Assembly (NCBI GenBank): GCA_023433305.1
Contig: JAEZCZ010000050.1
Location: 1 to 39,552, forward strand
Origin: Pseudomonadota bacterium
GTDB lineage: Bacteria > Pseudomonadota > Alphaproteobacteria > Sphingomonadales > Sphingomonadaceae
Direction of reading: 5' to 3'
DNA length: 39,552 nucleotides
The notes under the pieces were generated by a model. That model had not been told where the DNA came from and did not search any database. It saw only the letters and a program-made list of their open reading frames with translations. Shown here one piece after another: positions 7,234-15,266 of this stretch. Each line of letters opens with the position of its first letter. Within the stretch, counting starts at the first letter, position 1. The position numbers were made by a program, and so were the translations under genes.

Positions 7234-7266
7234 AAAGGCCGGCGGAGCGATCCGCCGGCCTTTCTC
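7234..7266 (+). terminator. rho-independent terminator of rplKA
   Basis: AAAGGCCGGCGGA (7234-7246) and TCCGCCGGCCTTT (7251-7263) form a perfect 13-bp stem with a GCGA loop. The 3' arm ends in TTT, followed by CTCGTT. It comes 27 nt after the rplA stop. Confidence 0.9.
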
Positions 7267-7285
7267 GTTGAGGTGTCGGAGAGCC

Positions 7286-8461
7286 ATGGACAGCGGTTAC
7301 GATGCGATCGTGCTCGGCGCAGGGGCCGCGGGGCTGATGTGCGCGGCACAGGCCGGGACGCGGGGGCGGCGCGTGCTGGTGCTCGACCGGGCTGACGGGC
7401 CGGGAAAGAAGATCCTGATCTCGGGCGGCGGACGGTGCAACTTCACCAACGTCCATACCGCACCCGACCGGTTCATTTCGGCCAATCCCCATTTCGCCAA
7501 ATCGGCTCTGAGCCGATTCACGCCCGAGGATTTCGTGGCCCTCGTCGAGCGCCATGGGATCGCCTGGCACGAGAAGACGCTGGGACAGCTGTTCTGCGAC
7601 GGATCGGCGCGGCAGATCCTCGACATGCTGCTCGCCGAATGCGCGGCGGGCGGGGTGGAGCTGCGGTGCAATGCCGAGGTGCAGGAGGTGGCGCGCGACG
7701 AGAGCGGCTTCACGGTGCGGTGGGGCGACGAGACGGCGGCCGCCCCGGCGCTGGTGATCGCGACGGGTGGGCCGTCGATACCCAAGCTCGGCGCGAGCGG
7801 TTACGCCTACACGCTGGCGCGGCAGTTCGGGCTGAAGGTGGTGGAACCGCGCCCCGCGTTGGTGCCGCTGACGCTGAGCGGCGAAGACGCGCTGTTCCGC
7901 GAGCTTTCGGGCGTGGCGACCGAAGTCCTCGCGCGCTGCGGATCGGCCTCGTTTCGCGAGGCTGCGCTGTTCACGCATCGCGGGCTCTCGGGCCCGGCGA
8001 TCCTGCAGGTTTCGTCGTACTGGCAGCGTGGGGATACCATCGCCATCGACTTCCTGCCCGATGCCGCCGAGGACTGGCTGCTTCGCGCGAAGCAGGGCAA
8101 TCCGCGCGCAACATTGCGAAGCGTGCTGCGCGGGGGGCTACCGGATCGGCTGGCCGATGCGCTGGATGCACGGCTGGCGATCGAGGGGCCGATTGGCGGC
8201 GTTTCGAACGCGGGGCTGCAGGAAGCCTCGGCGCTGCTGGCCGCCTGGCCGTTCCAGCCGACCGGCAGCGAAGGCTTCGCCAAGGCCGAGGTGACGGTCG
8301 GCGGAGTAAGCACCGCCGAGCTGTCGTCCAAGACCATGGAGGCGCGCCGTGTGCCGGGGCTCTACGTCATCGGCGAGGCCGTCGACGTGACCGGATGGCT
8401 CGGCGGTTACAACTTCCAGTGGGCCTGGTCGAGCGGCTGGGCGGCGGCGCAGGCGCTCTAG
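7286..8461 (+). CDS. HI0933/BaiN-like FAD-dependent oxidoreductase
   Basis: This 391-residue flavoprotein has an N-terminal Rossmann motif, VLGAGAAGLMCAAQAG, directly after the start. It then has the family-specific GPGKKILISGGGRCNFTN block (about residues 40-57) and TGGPSIPKLGASGYAYTLA in the middle. The C-terminal FAD-closing segment is GLYVIGEAVDVTGWLGGYNFQWAWSSG. These are hallmarks of the YhiN/HI0933 family, annotated variously as aminoacetone oxidase-like or BaiN-type; the physiological substrate is generally unknown. ATG 7286 is preferred over the upstream TTG because GGAG lies just before it. The gene follows the rplKA terminator and probably has its own promoter. Confidence 0.88.
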   Translation: MDSGYDAIVLGAGAAGLMCAAQAGTRGRRVLVLDRADGPGKKILISGGGRCNFTNVHTAPDRFISANPHFAKSALSRFTPEDFVALVERHGIAWHEKTLGQLFCDGSARQILDMLLAECAAGGVELRCNAEVQEVARDESGFTVRWGDETAAAPALVIATGGPSIPKLGASGYAYTLARQFGLKVVEPRPALVPLTLSGEDALFRELSGVATEVLARCGSASFREAALFTHRGLSGPAILQVSSYWQRGDTIAIDFLPDAAEDWLLRAKQGNPRATLRSVLRGGLPDRLADALDARLAIEGPIGGVSNAGLQEASALLAAWPFQPTGSEGFAKAEVTVGGVSTAELSSKTMEARRVPGLYVIGEAVDVTGWLGGYNFQWAWSSGWAAAQAL

Positions 8462-8601
8462 AGCCGCGCGGGCCGGATGTCCCGTAACGGGATGGCGGCG
8501 AGATTGGCCGGCACCGTTAACCTCCGGCCCTCGCGCTTCGGTTAGCCTTGGCACCGACCCGGGGACTCGCCCGGCGCTCGGATGTCGAAGGAATCAAGAA
8601 A

Positions 8602-9339
8602 ATGCGCGCCGCGGCCTTGCTCAAACCGGTGTCCGAGATGCTTCGCGAGATTTGCGCCACGCGAGCGCTCCATGTCGCCGCGCTGATCGTTCTGCCCTAC
8701 GCGGGCGTTCTGGTGGGGCTGGACGTCGCCGCGCGCTACGGCGAGGTGACTGGAGCCTACCTGCCGTACCAATTCTTCCTCTCGCAGGACCTGAGCTTCG
8801 GCGAGTATCTCGAATATGCGCTGATGACGGCGATGGCGGCGATGCTGCTGCTGCTCTGGCGCCGCGACGGGTCGCCGATCTATCTCGTCAACGCGCTGCT
8901 GTTCCTGGTGCTGGCAGGCGACAATGCGCTGGAGCTTCATGAGAAGTTCGGCTTCCAGGTCGCGCGGTGGATGCCGCAGGACCTGCCGATCGAGCCACAT
9001 CACCTGGGCGAGCCCCTGCTGTTCGCGATCATCGGCGGGATATGGCTGGTGGGCCTGGCGCTTTCGCTGAAAGCCTCGCGGATTCGGCCGGTGGTCAACT
9101 CGCTGCTCATCGCGGTCTGCGTGGGTGGAACGGCGGTGTTCGGGATCGTGGTCGACGAGATCGTTGTCTACGGGCCGCACAGCGCGGCGATGACTCAGAT
9201 AGAAGCCTTCATCGAGGACGGCGGCGAGTTCGGGATGATCGTGATCGCGTTCCTCCTCACCGTCGCGATCTTCGACATCGAGCGCAGCCGTGTCCATTCG
9301 CAGGTCGACAAGGAGGCGTCGGCGCCGGCTGCCGCTTAG
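8602..9339 (+). CDS. uncharacterised multi-pass membrane protein
   Basis: The 245-residue protein begins at ATG 8602 with GAAGGA about 8 nt upstream. The longer in-frame start at 8548 adds only an Arg-rich stretch. It shows about six hydrophobic segments: ALHVAALIVLPYAGVLVGL, YALMTAMAAMLLLLW, NALLFLVLAG, LLFAIIGGIWLVGLALSL, SLLIAVCVGGTAVFGIVV and FGMIVIAFLLTVAIF. Acidic and His residues cluster at membrane edges (DNALELHEKFGF, IEPHHLGEP, EDGGEFG). I do not recognise a family. The conserved-looking acidic/His positions could bind a metal or cofactor, but that is speculation. It stands alone between a flavoprotein gene and a convergent MFS gene. Confidence 0.75.
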   Translation: MRAAALLKPVSEMLREICATRALHVAALIVLPYAGVLVGLDVAARYGEVTGAYLPYQFFLSQDLSFGEYLEYALMTAMAAMLLLLWRRDGSPIYLVNALLFLVLAGDNALELHEKFGFQVARWMPQDLPIEPHHLGEPLLFAIIGGIWLVGLALSLKASRIRPVVNSLLIAVCVGGTAVFGIVVDEIVVYGPHSAAMTQIEAFIEDGGEFGMIVIAFLLTVAIFDIERSRVHSQVDKEASAPAAA

Positions 9340-9348
9340 GACTGCGGC

Positions 9349-10704
9349 TCAGGCCACGCGGGGCGCGCGTGCGAGCGGCTCGATGTGGCGGTCGACCACG
9401 AAGGCGGCGGTGAACATCAGCAGTGAGATCGCGGCCATCGTGCCGAAATAGAAGACGAAGCTGCCGTTGCCGAGGTTCATCAGGTAGCCGCCGAAGAACA
9501 CCATCGCGATGACGCCAACGCGCGCCACGGTAAGATGGAAGCCGATCGCCGCGGCGCGGCAGCTCTGCGGGTAACCGACAGCCATAACGGCGTAGAAGCT
9601 GGCGATGTTGAGGCTGACGAGGCCGCCGATAACGCCGACGAGCAACGAGGCGGCCTGGCGCTGGCCCCAGCTCGGCGTAGGCGCGATGCGGTCGATCAAG
9701 GCGCCGAGCGCGACGATCGAAACGAGCGTCAGCACCGCGCAACCGACGATCACGGCGCGGCTGCCGAACCGGCGCACGAGCCAGCCGGCCGCTATCGCGC
9801 CGATCATCGACAGGATGCCGAACCAGAAGATCGCATTGGCCGCCTGCGCGGTGGTGAAGCCCGCGCCGGTGAGAAACACGGTCGCCCAACTCGACAGGCC
9901 GTAGATCAGCGTGGTGCACGCGGCGAAGCTGACGCCGATGCCCCAGTTGAGCCACTTGTTGCTGGCGTGGAGCACGCCAATCGCACGGGTTCCGGCGGCT
10001 TCCTCCACCGCGGTGGCAGGTTCGGGCACGAGCTCTATGCGCGGATCGATTACGCGCGCGGCGTTGCGCTGCGCTTCCTCGCGGCGACCGCGCGCGAGCA
10101 GGTACGTCGGCGCCTCGCGCAGCACGAGGAACAGCGCGGTGCCGATGACGATCGAGCCGATTCCGAAGATGAGAAAGATGCCGCGCCAGCCGTACCCGGG
10201 CAGGAGCGGCGGAACGAGCAGCGCGGCGACCGACGTGCCCAGCGGGATGCCGATCGAAAGCGTCGCGATGACATACGTCCGCACGCGCGCCGGCACCCAG
10301 TCGTTCACCAACGCAAGCGCGTTCGGATAGCCCGCGCCGAAGCCGAGCCCGCCGAGCGCGCGGACCAGCGACATCGTCCAGACATCGTGCGTGTAGGACG
10401 CCGCTATGGTGCTCGCCCCGAAGATCAGGCTGGCGAGATAGAGTGCGCGCAGGCGCCCCCAGCGGTCGCCCAGCCAGCCGCCGAGCGAAGAGCCGAACGC
10501 CATCCCGAACAGCGCGGCGGCGAGCGCCGGCCCGAATACCGCGCGGTCGATGCCCCATTCATCGAGCACCAGCGGGGTGACGATCGGCAGCGATTGCAGG
10601 TCAATGCCCTCAATCACCAGCACGATCAGCGCTGCGCCGATCACTAGCCATTGGAACGGCTGGAGCGGACGATCGGCAATCGCCGTGCTGAACGGGCTTT
10701 TCAT
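9349..10704 (-). CDS. MFS transporter, probably aromatic acid:H+ symporter type
   Basis: The 451-residue protein has about 12 hydrophobic helices. An acidic motif near the end of TM1 (EGIDLQSLPIVTPLV) matches the DGxD.. region of AAHS-family permeases such as PcaK and BenK. The MFS A-motif GGWLGDRWGRLRAL follows TM2, and the inter-domain repeat AAGWLVRRFGSRAV lies in the second half. ATG 10704 is chosen because GGGAGG lies 8 nt upstream; the longer frame starts without a site. Such carriers import benzoate-like acids across the inner membrane. The aromatic-acid assignment is inferred from the TM1 motif and would fit the nearby TonB receptor, monooxygenase and LigM-like demethylase genes. The exact substrate is not known. 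Confidence 0.8.
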   Translation of the reverse strand: MKSPFSTAIADRPLQPFQWLVIGAALIVLVIEGIDLQSLPIVTPLVLDEWGIDRAVFGPALAAALFGMAFGSSLGGWLGDRWGRLRALYLASLIFGASTIAASYTHDVWTMSLVRALGGLGFGAGYPNALALVNDWVPARVRTYVIATLSIGIPLGTSVAALLVPPLLPGYGWRGIFLIFGIGSIVIGTALFLVLREAPTYLLARGRREEAQRNAARVIDPRIELVPEPATAVEEAAGTRAIGVLHASNKWLNWGIGVSFAACTTLIYGLSSWATVFLTGAGFTTAQAANAIFWFGILSMIGAIAAGWLVRRFGSRAVIVGCAVLTLVSIVALGALIDRIAPTPSWGQRQAASLLVGVIGGLVSLNIASFYAVMAVGYPQSCRAAAIGFHLTVARVGVIAMVFFGGYLMNLGNGSFVFYFGTMAAISLLMFTAAFVVDRHIEPLARAPRVA

Positions 10705-10881
10705 CGACGGCCTCCCTCTCCCGTCCTTCGCGGCCTGTTGCGGCCGTCTTTCCGGGCTGGGCTTGCAGTCTATGGCAAATGCCTCCGCCTGCAACCGCTC
10801 ATGCCGCCCGGGCGAGAAATCGCGGAAAGCTTGCCTCGCTTGCGCGTTGGTTTGTTGAACGACGATTAGAAAGGTGCGCTC

Positions 10882-11064
10882 ATGACTGGCTGGCTCTGGT
10901 CCCTGGCAACGATCCTCGGCCCGATCCTACTGATTGCAGCGATCGTATGGGCCTTCCTACGCAACAGGAATCCGCGGCCGGGCGAAATCGAGCGCGCGGA
11001 GCGCGGCGCGCGAGAGCTGCGGCAGGACATCGAAGAGGATGAGGCGCGGCGAAACGCGCCTTAA
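10882..11064 (+). CDS. small single-helix membrane protein, 60 residues
   Basis: ATG 10882 is preceded by AAAGG about 6 nt upstream. The protein has one N-terminal transmembrane helix (WLWSLATILGPILLIAAIVW, residues 4-23) followed by a charged amphipathic helix with GEIERAERGARELRQDIEED. Small proteins with this N-in helix and acidic/basic tail recur in sphingomonads as I remember them; no function is known. Its stop codon overlaps the stop of the convergent gene at 11061 (TTAA shared), a compact arrangement that supports both ends. Confidence 0.75.
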   Translation: MTGWLWSLATILGPILLIAAIVWAFLRNRNPRPGEIERAERGARELRQDIEEDEARRNAP

Positions 11065-11966
11065 CCAGCATCTTCCCAACCGGACCGGTGGCCATAAGGC
11101 ACTTGCGTCATCAGCGCCTCGATGCGGGTGATGAGCCCTCGCTCGATGCGGAACGCCTCGGCAATCATCCAGGAGAATGGGCGGTCAATGCCCGCGGTCG
11201 CGGGGGTGCCGTCGGCGAGCTGATATTCGCGTACCGTTCCTGAATGATCGAAGAAGGCGAACGAGAACACGGTGCCGCGGCTCACTTCGATGACGGGGAA
11301 GCGCCGCTCGCGAATGCGATCGACGAAACGGAAGAAGCCGGTTTCGAACTGCTCGCGCGCGGAGAGCGAGCGGAGCTTATCCTGATACGGCGTCTTGCCG
11401 GCGGTGGGAGCGGGCGGCACTTGCGTGACGCGAAAGCCGTTCTCGATCCGCACGCAATCGTCCGCGAAGGGATAGTCGCCGCGCCCGTCGTTCTTCTCGA
11501 GGCCGACGAAATACATGTCGGCGATGCGCTGCAGCTCGGCGCGGTCGATCCGCTCGGCTTCGGGGATCGGCTCGAACCACGCGGGATCGGGGGCGCCGCT
11601 GGCATCGAGCGCGCCCGGCCCGTCGCCGAACGCGTCGGCGCCGCCGAACAGAGGCGGACGCGCAACCATCGCCTCGATCTCGCGCACCGCCTTGCCGTCG
11701 TGCTTCACCCGCAGGGCCATGATCGAACGGGTCTTGCCCTCGGTGACGGTGGCAAAGCAGGCGGCCTCGCCCCGGTCGGCGTCGAGGATGGCGTGTCGAT
11801 AGGATCCCGTGGCGTCGGCCGTCGCCCACAGGCCTTCTCCGACGGGTAGCTCGACGCCGTTCTCCGTGTAGCGCGCGGCTTCGAGCGACGCGCGGTTCCG
11901 CGAGACGAGCGCCGTGAGCACTGCGTCGAGCGCGCCGTCCAGCGAGGCGCGGTACCCTTCCGACAT
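11061..11966 (-). CDS. DUF8021-like protein (NTF2-like fold suspected)
   Basis: The 301-residue protein starts at ATG 11966 with AGGAGA 5-6 nt upstream. It has two similar halves. The first contains SRNRASLEAARYTENGVELPVGEGLWATA and CFATVTEGKTRSIMALRVKHDGKAVREIEAMV. The second contains MYFVGLEKNDGRGDYPFADDCVRIENG and PVIEVSRGTVFSFAFFDHSG, ending with IERGLITRIEALMTQVPYGHRSGW. The pattern of a catalytic-like helix, TENG and paired beta strands is what I associate with the DUF8021 family and tandem SnoaL/NTF2-like folds. No signal peptide is seen. The function is unknown. It is upstream of nothing on its strand in the cluster, next to the TonB receptor gene (which ends 63 nt before its start), so the two may be linked. 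Confidence 0.75.
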   Translation of the reverse strand: MSEGYRASLDGALDAVLTALVSRNRASLEAARYTENGVELPVGEGLWATADATGSYRHAILDADRGEAACFATVTEGKTRSIMALRVKHDGKAVREIEAMVARPPLFGGADAFGDGPGALDASGAPDPAWFEPIPEAERIDRAELQRIADMYFVGLEKNDGRGDYPFADDCVRIENGFRVTQVPPAPTAGKTPYQDKLRSLSAREQFETGFFRFVDRIRERRFPVIEVSRGTVFSFAFFDHSGTVREYQLADGTPATAGIDRPFSWMIAEAFRIERGLITRIEALMTQVPYGHRSGWEDAG

Positions 11967-12029
11967 GTAATCTCCTGTTCCCGTTGAGATGACCCGCCAG
12001 CTTAGAGCGGCGGGCCACCCGGGCAACCG

Positions 12030-14342
12030 TCAGAACCGGCGCTTGACGCTGGCAATGATCTCACGCGGTCGGCCGGGCATGCCGTAGACGTTGCCCGACT
12101 GCACTACGCGGTCGTACTTGTTGTTGTAGTAGAACTTGTCGGTGAGGTTGGTTGCCGCGAGCGCGAATTCCCAGTCCTCATCGAGCGAGCGATAGCTCAA
12201 GCGCGCGTTGAGCAGACCCCGCTCCTCCACTTCGCCGAAGAAATAGCCTGGGACGTTGTTCGGGATGTTGCTTTCCATCGCCGACTGCCAGGTCCAGTCG
12301 AGCCGGGGGGTGAGCGTGCCCGCGTTGCCCAGCGGGATCTCGTACTGGCCGCCGACCGCGTACTTCCACGTCGGCACGAACGGCGCGTCGGTCACGCCCG
12401 GAACGATACCGCTGCCGGCGAGGCCGCTGGTGAAGCGGAAATCCGTGTAGCTGAACGAACCGTCGATCGAGAGGCCTTCGACCGGCCGCGCATCGAACTC
12501 GAGCTCGAAGCCGTCGATCTTGGCGTCGCCGATGTTGCGCGTGGCGGCGCAGAACGGGAAGCCCGGCGGGCTGATGTCCGGGCATGAACTGACGAGGCCC
12601 TGATAGCCGTTATAATCGGTGTGGTAGTAGGCGAGGTTCAGCCGTAGCAGGCGGTCGAACAGCATCGACTTGAGGCCCAGCTCGTACGACGTCGCGGTTT
12701 CCTGGTCGTAGGGGACGAGCTGCATCTCGAGGTACGGCCGCGGGTTGACGCCGCCCCCCTTGAAGCCGGTGGCGACCTGCGCATAGGCGCGGATGCCGTC
12801 GACCAACTCGTAGTCAGCTGCGACCCGCCAGTCGATCCGATCGCCCGTGAAGCCGCGGCTCAACCCGTCGAGGCTTGCCACGAGCGGATTGGTCGGCACG
12901 CCCGGCAGTGGACTGGTGCGACTGAAGGTGTAGGTCTTGTCCTCGTGGGTATAGCGCACGCCGCCGGTGAGGTTGAACCGGTCGGTGACATGGACCACGC
13001 CGTGCAGGAAGCCGGAAATCGATTCCTGCTCGAACGGGTCGTTCGGCGCGAAGTCGAGTCCCGCCGATCCGACGTGGACCCTCCCGCCGATGTTGCTGTC
13101 GGCAGAGTAATAGTACCCGCCCGCAGTCAGCTCGAACATGTCGCCGATTTGGGCGGACAGGCGCAGTTCCTGCGTGACCTGGTCGTGCTCGAAGGTCGAG
13201 AAGTTGTTCGTGATATTCTCGGGGGAATTGTCGCCATCCCACGCAGACTGGCCGTCGGCGTGGCGGAACGCCGTGATAGAAGTGAGCATCAGCGCATCGC
13301 TCAGCTCGATCTCTAGCTTGTTGGAGATCCCCCAGGAGTCGAGGTAGCTGATCGCCGGCAGGGTGTACTGGTCGGCAAGACCGGGATAGCCGGTGTAAGT
13401 CGAATAGTTCGAGTACTCGCGCGGTCCGGTGACATAGTCGTTGCCGTTGATCGGCGGCAACAGGATTGCCTTGGCGGGCGAGGCTTCGGAACGGTCGCGG
13501 GTCACGTCCACGGTCAGGTTGTTCTCGATGCGGTCGTTGACCAGCCAGCGTAGCGCCGCGCGGCCTGCGAGCACCTTCTGACCGCCTTCGGTGCCGATCA
13601 CGCAGTCTTGCGACGAAGTGGCGAAGTTGCCGCCCGGGGCTGGGCGCCCAGTGACGCACTCGTAATCGAGGCGGTCGACGTAGCCGTCGACATAGCGACC
13701 GACACCGGTGAGGCGCAGGTAGAGCTTGTCGGGCACGAGCGTGACGTTCGTGGCAGCCTTGACGCCGAGGCGATCGAACGAGCCCGCTGTGAGTTCGACA
13801 TACGCGTCGGGATCGTCGGTCGGCTTACGGCTGAACAGCTTGATCGAGCCGCCGATCGAATTCTTGCCCGAGAGCGTGCCTTGCGGGCCGCGCAGGATTT
13901 CGACCCGCTCGAGGTCGACGAGGTCGAAGGCGGTGCCGAACGAGATGCCGTAGTAAACGTCATCGATATAGACGCCGACGCCGGGCTCATTCGGGAACTG
14001 GAAGTCGTTTTGCCCGATACCGCGGATGTTGACCGAGGCAGTCTGCGAGCCGCCCCCCTGGCCGCCGGCCGAGAAGCTGACGCTGGGCGCGCGTTGGGCG
14101 AGTTGTTCGACATTGGTTTGGTTGCGCGCTTCCATCAGCGCCGCGTCGACCGCGGTGATGGCGAGCGGCGTTTCCTGCAAGCCCTGGCCGCGGAATTGCG
14201 CGGTCACGACGATCTCGTTGACGCCGCCGGTTTCGCCCGCGGCCTCGCTGTCCTGCGCCTGGGCGGGACTCCAGGCGAGGGCCGTTGCCAGCGCGATGGT
14301 GGCTACGCCCACGGCGCTAGGTTTGCGATCCTGCTGTGTCAT
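12030..14342 (-). CDS. TonB-dependent outer-membrane receptor
   Basis: The 770-residue protein has a signal peptide (MTQQDRKPSAVGVATIALATALAWSPAQAQ is cleaved near residue 30), a TonB-box-like NEIVVTAQ, and a plug domain with APSVSFSAG, NIRGIGQNDFQFP, GVGVYIDDVYYG and LERVEILRGPQGTLSGKNSIGGSI. A C-terminal 22-strand barrel follows, ending in the aromatic IIASVKRRF. ATG 14342 has GGGGAG upstream; the longer frame to 14459 runs through the promoter. It imports a scarce or bulky substrate by TonB energy. It is of the type common in sphingomonads and often used for organic compounds rather than iron, but no ligand can be read from sequence. Its promoter contains the TAACGATCGTTA palindrome shared with the GMC operon. 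Confidence 0.95.
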   Translation of the reverse strand: MTQQDRKPSAVGVATIALATALAWSPAQAQDSEAAGETGGVNEIVVTAQFRGQGLQETPLAITAVDAALMEARNQTNVEQLAQRAPSVSFSAGGQGGGSQTASVNIRGIGQNDFQFPNEPGVGVYIDDVYYGISFGTAFDLVDLERVEILRGPQGTLSGKNSIGGSIKLFSRKPTDDPDAYVELTAGSFDRLGVKAATNVTLVPDKLYLRLTGVGRYVDGYVDRLDYECVTGRPAPGGNFATSSQDCVIGTEGGQKVLAGRAALRWLVNDRIENNLTVDVTRDRSEASPAKAILLPPINGNDYVTGPREYSNYSTYTGYPGLADQYTLPAISYLDSWGISNKLEIELSDALMLTSITAFRHADGQSAWDGDNSPENITNNFSTFEHDQVTQELRLSAQIGDMFELTAGGYYYSADSNIGGRVHVGSAGLDFAPNDPFEQESISGFLHGVVHVTDRFNLTGGVRYTHEDKTYTFSRTSPLPGVPTNPLVASLDGLSRGFTGDRIDWRVAADYELVDGIRAYAQVATGFKGGGVNPRPYLEMQLVPYDQETATSYELGLKSMLFDRLLRLNLAYYHTDYNGYQGLVSSCPDISPPGFPFCAATRNIGDAKIDGFELEFDARPVEGLSIDGSFSYTDFRFTSGLAGSGIVPGVTDAPFVPTWKYAVGGQYEIPLGNAGTLTPRLDWTWQSAMESNIPNNVPGYFFGEVEERGLLNARLSYRSLDEDWEFALAATNLTDKFYYNNKYDRVVQSGNVYGMPGRPREIIASVKRRF

Positions 14343-14363
14343 GCAAAGCTCTCCCCATGACCT

Positions 14364-14375
14364 TAACGGTCGTGA
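14364..14375. promoter_or_regulatory. second, degenerate copy of the TAACGATCGTTA operator in the TonB receptor leader
   Basis: TAACGGTCGTGA matches the palindrome at 10 of 12 positions and lies between the upstream operator and the receptor start. The centre-to-centre distance is 31 bp, about three helical turns, which would place two bound dimers on one face of the DNA. Confidence 0.4.
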
Positions 14376-14387
14376 TTGTTTGCATGA

Positions 14388-14416
14388 CTTACAGTAACGA
14401 TCGTTAGAAAAGTCAA
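14388..14416 (-). promoter_or_regulatory. TonB receptor promoter with TAACGATCGTTA operator in the spacer
   Basis: On the minus strand TTGACT (14416-14411) and TGTAAG (14393-14388) are separated by 17 nt. A perfect 12-bp palindrome, TAACGATCGTTA (14395-14406), lies within that spacer, the classical place for a repressor. The same 12-mer recurs at 26738. A TetR-type protein is a reasonable guess for the regulator; none is encoded in the window. Confidence 0.65.
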
Positions 14417-14495
14417 CCGCCCGTCGGCGAACGGAGCGATCCGGTGGGGACCGGACCACGATCGCGGTGGAGGGCTAGGCGAGGTGGCGCCAGTC

Positions 14496-15257
14496 TCAGA
14501 TGCCGCCGGGCGTGAAATCGTGGCCGGCTTCGCCAAGCGCCTCGCAGAGGCTGTCGAGGCAGCTTGCGAGCTCATCCGCATCGGTCGAGCGGATGACGAA
14601 GTTGGCGCCGGTGCGGCCGTCGCGGAAGAACGGGTAGCTGCCGATCGAGCAGTTCGCGTGTGCTTTCTCGACCTCGCCGAGCAGATCGGCGACCTCGCTC
14701 TCGGCGCCCCAGAATCCGACCGTCTCGGTGAGCAGCGGCGCGCCGCCTTCGAGCGTCCCCGTGAGCGCGTCCAGCATCTGCGCGCAGATGTGCGGGACGC
14801 CCGCCATCATGTGGATGTTGCCGATGCGGATGCCTGGCGCGCCCGACATGCGGTTCGGGATGAGATCGGCGCCCTCGGGCACGCGCGCCATCCTCAGCCG
14901 CGCCTCGGTGAGGCCACCCCGCGTGGAATAATAGTTCTCGAGGATGCGGCGTGCCTCGGGATGGACGACGACCGGCACGCCGAGCGCGGCAGCCACCGAA
15001 TCGACGCTGATATCGTCATGCGTCGGCCCGATCCCGCCGGTGGTGAACAGGTAGTCGTGCGCGGTCCGCAGCGCATTGACCGCCTCGACGATCCGCTCGG
15101 TCACGTCGGGCACCACGCGCACTTCGGCGAGGCGGATCCCCTGGACCTGCAGCCAGCTCGCGACCTGAGCGATGTTCTTGTCGTGCGTGCGGCCGGAGAG
15201 GATTTCGTCGCCGATCACGATGAGCGCGGCGGTCCAGATCTTGTCGGGGGAAGGCAT
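14496..15257 (-). CDS. CinA N-terminal/MoaB-like molybdopterin-binding domain protein
   Basis: The 253-residue protein is a stand-alone COG1058-type domain: ALIVIGDEILSGRTHDKN at the N-terminus, then LFTTGGIGPTHDDISVDSVAAALG with the GGxGPTxDD motif, and AGVPHICAQMLDAL in the middle. It lacks the C-terminal nicotinamide-nucleotide amidase domain of full CinA. The MoaB/MogA fold binds a pyrophosphate-containing ligand; in CinA it acts as ADP-ribose or FAD/NAD pyrophosphatase. The gene starts 9 nt after the stop of the monooxygenase gene on the same strand, so the two are likely cotranscribed, although a direct functional link is not evident. Confidence 0.87.
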   Translation of the reverse strand: MPSPDKIWTAALIVIGDEILSGRTHDKNIAQVASWLQVQGIRLAEVRVVPDVTERIVEAVNALRTAHDYLFTTGGIGPTHDDISVDSVAAALGVPVVVHPEARRILENYYSTRGGLTEARLRMARVPEGADLIPNRMSGAPGIRIGNIHMMAGVPHICAQMLDALTGTLEGGAPLLTETVGFWGAESEVADLLGEVEKAHANCSIGSYPFFRDGRTGANFVIRSTDADELASCLDSLCEALGEAGHDFTPGGI

Positions 15258-15266
15258 GCGCGCGGA

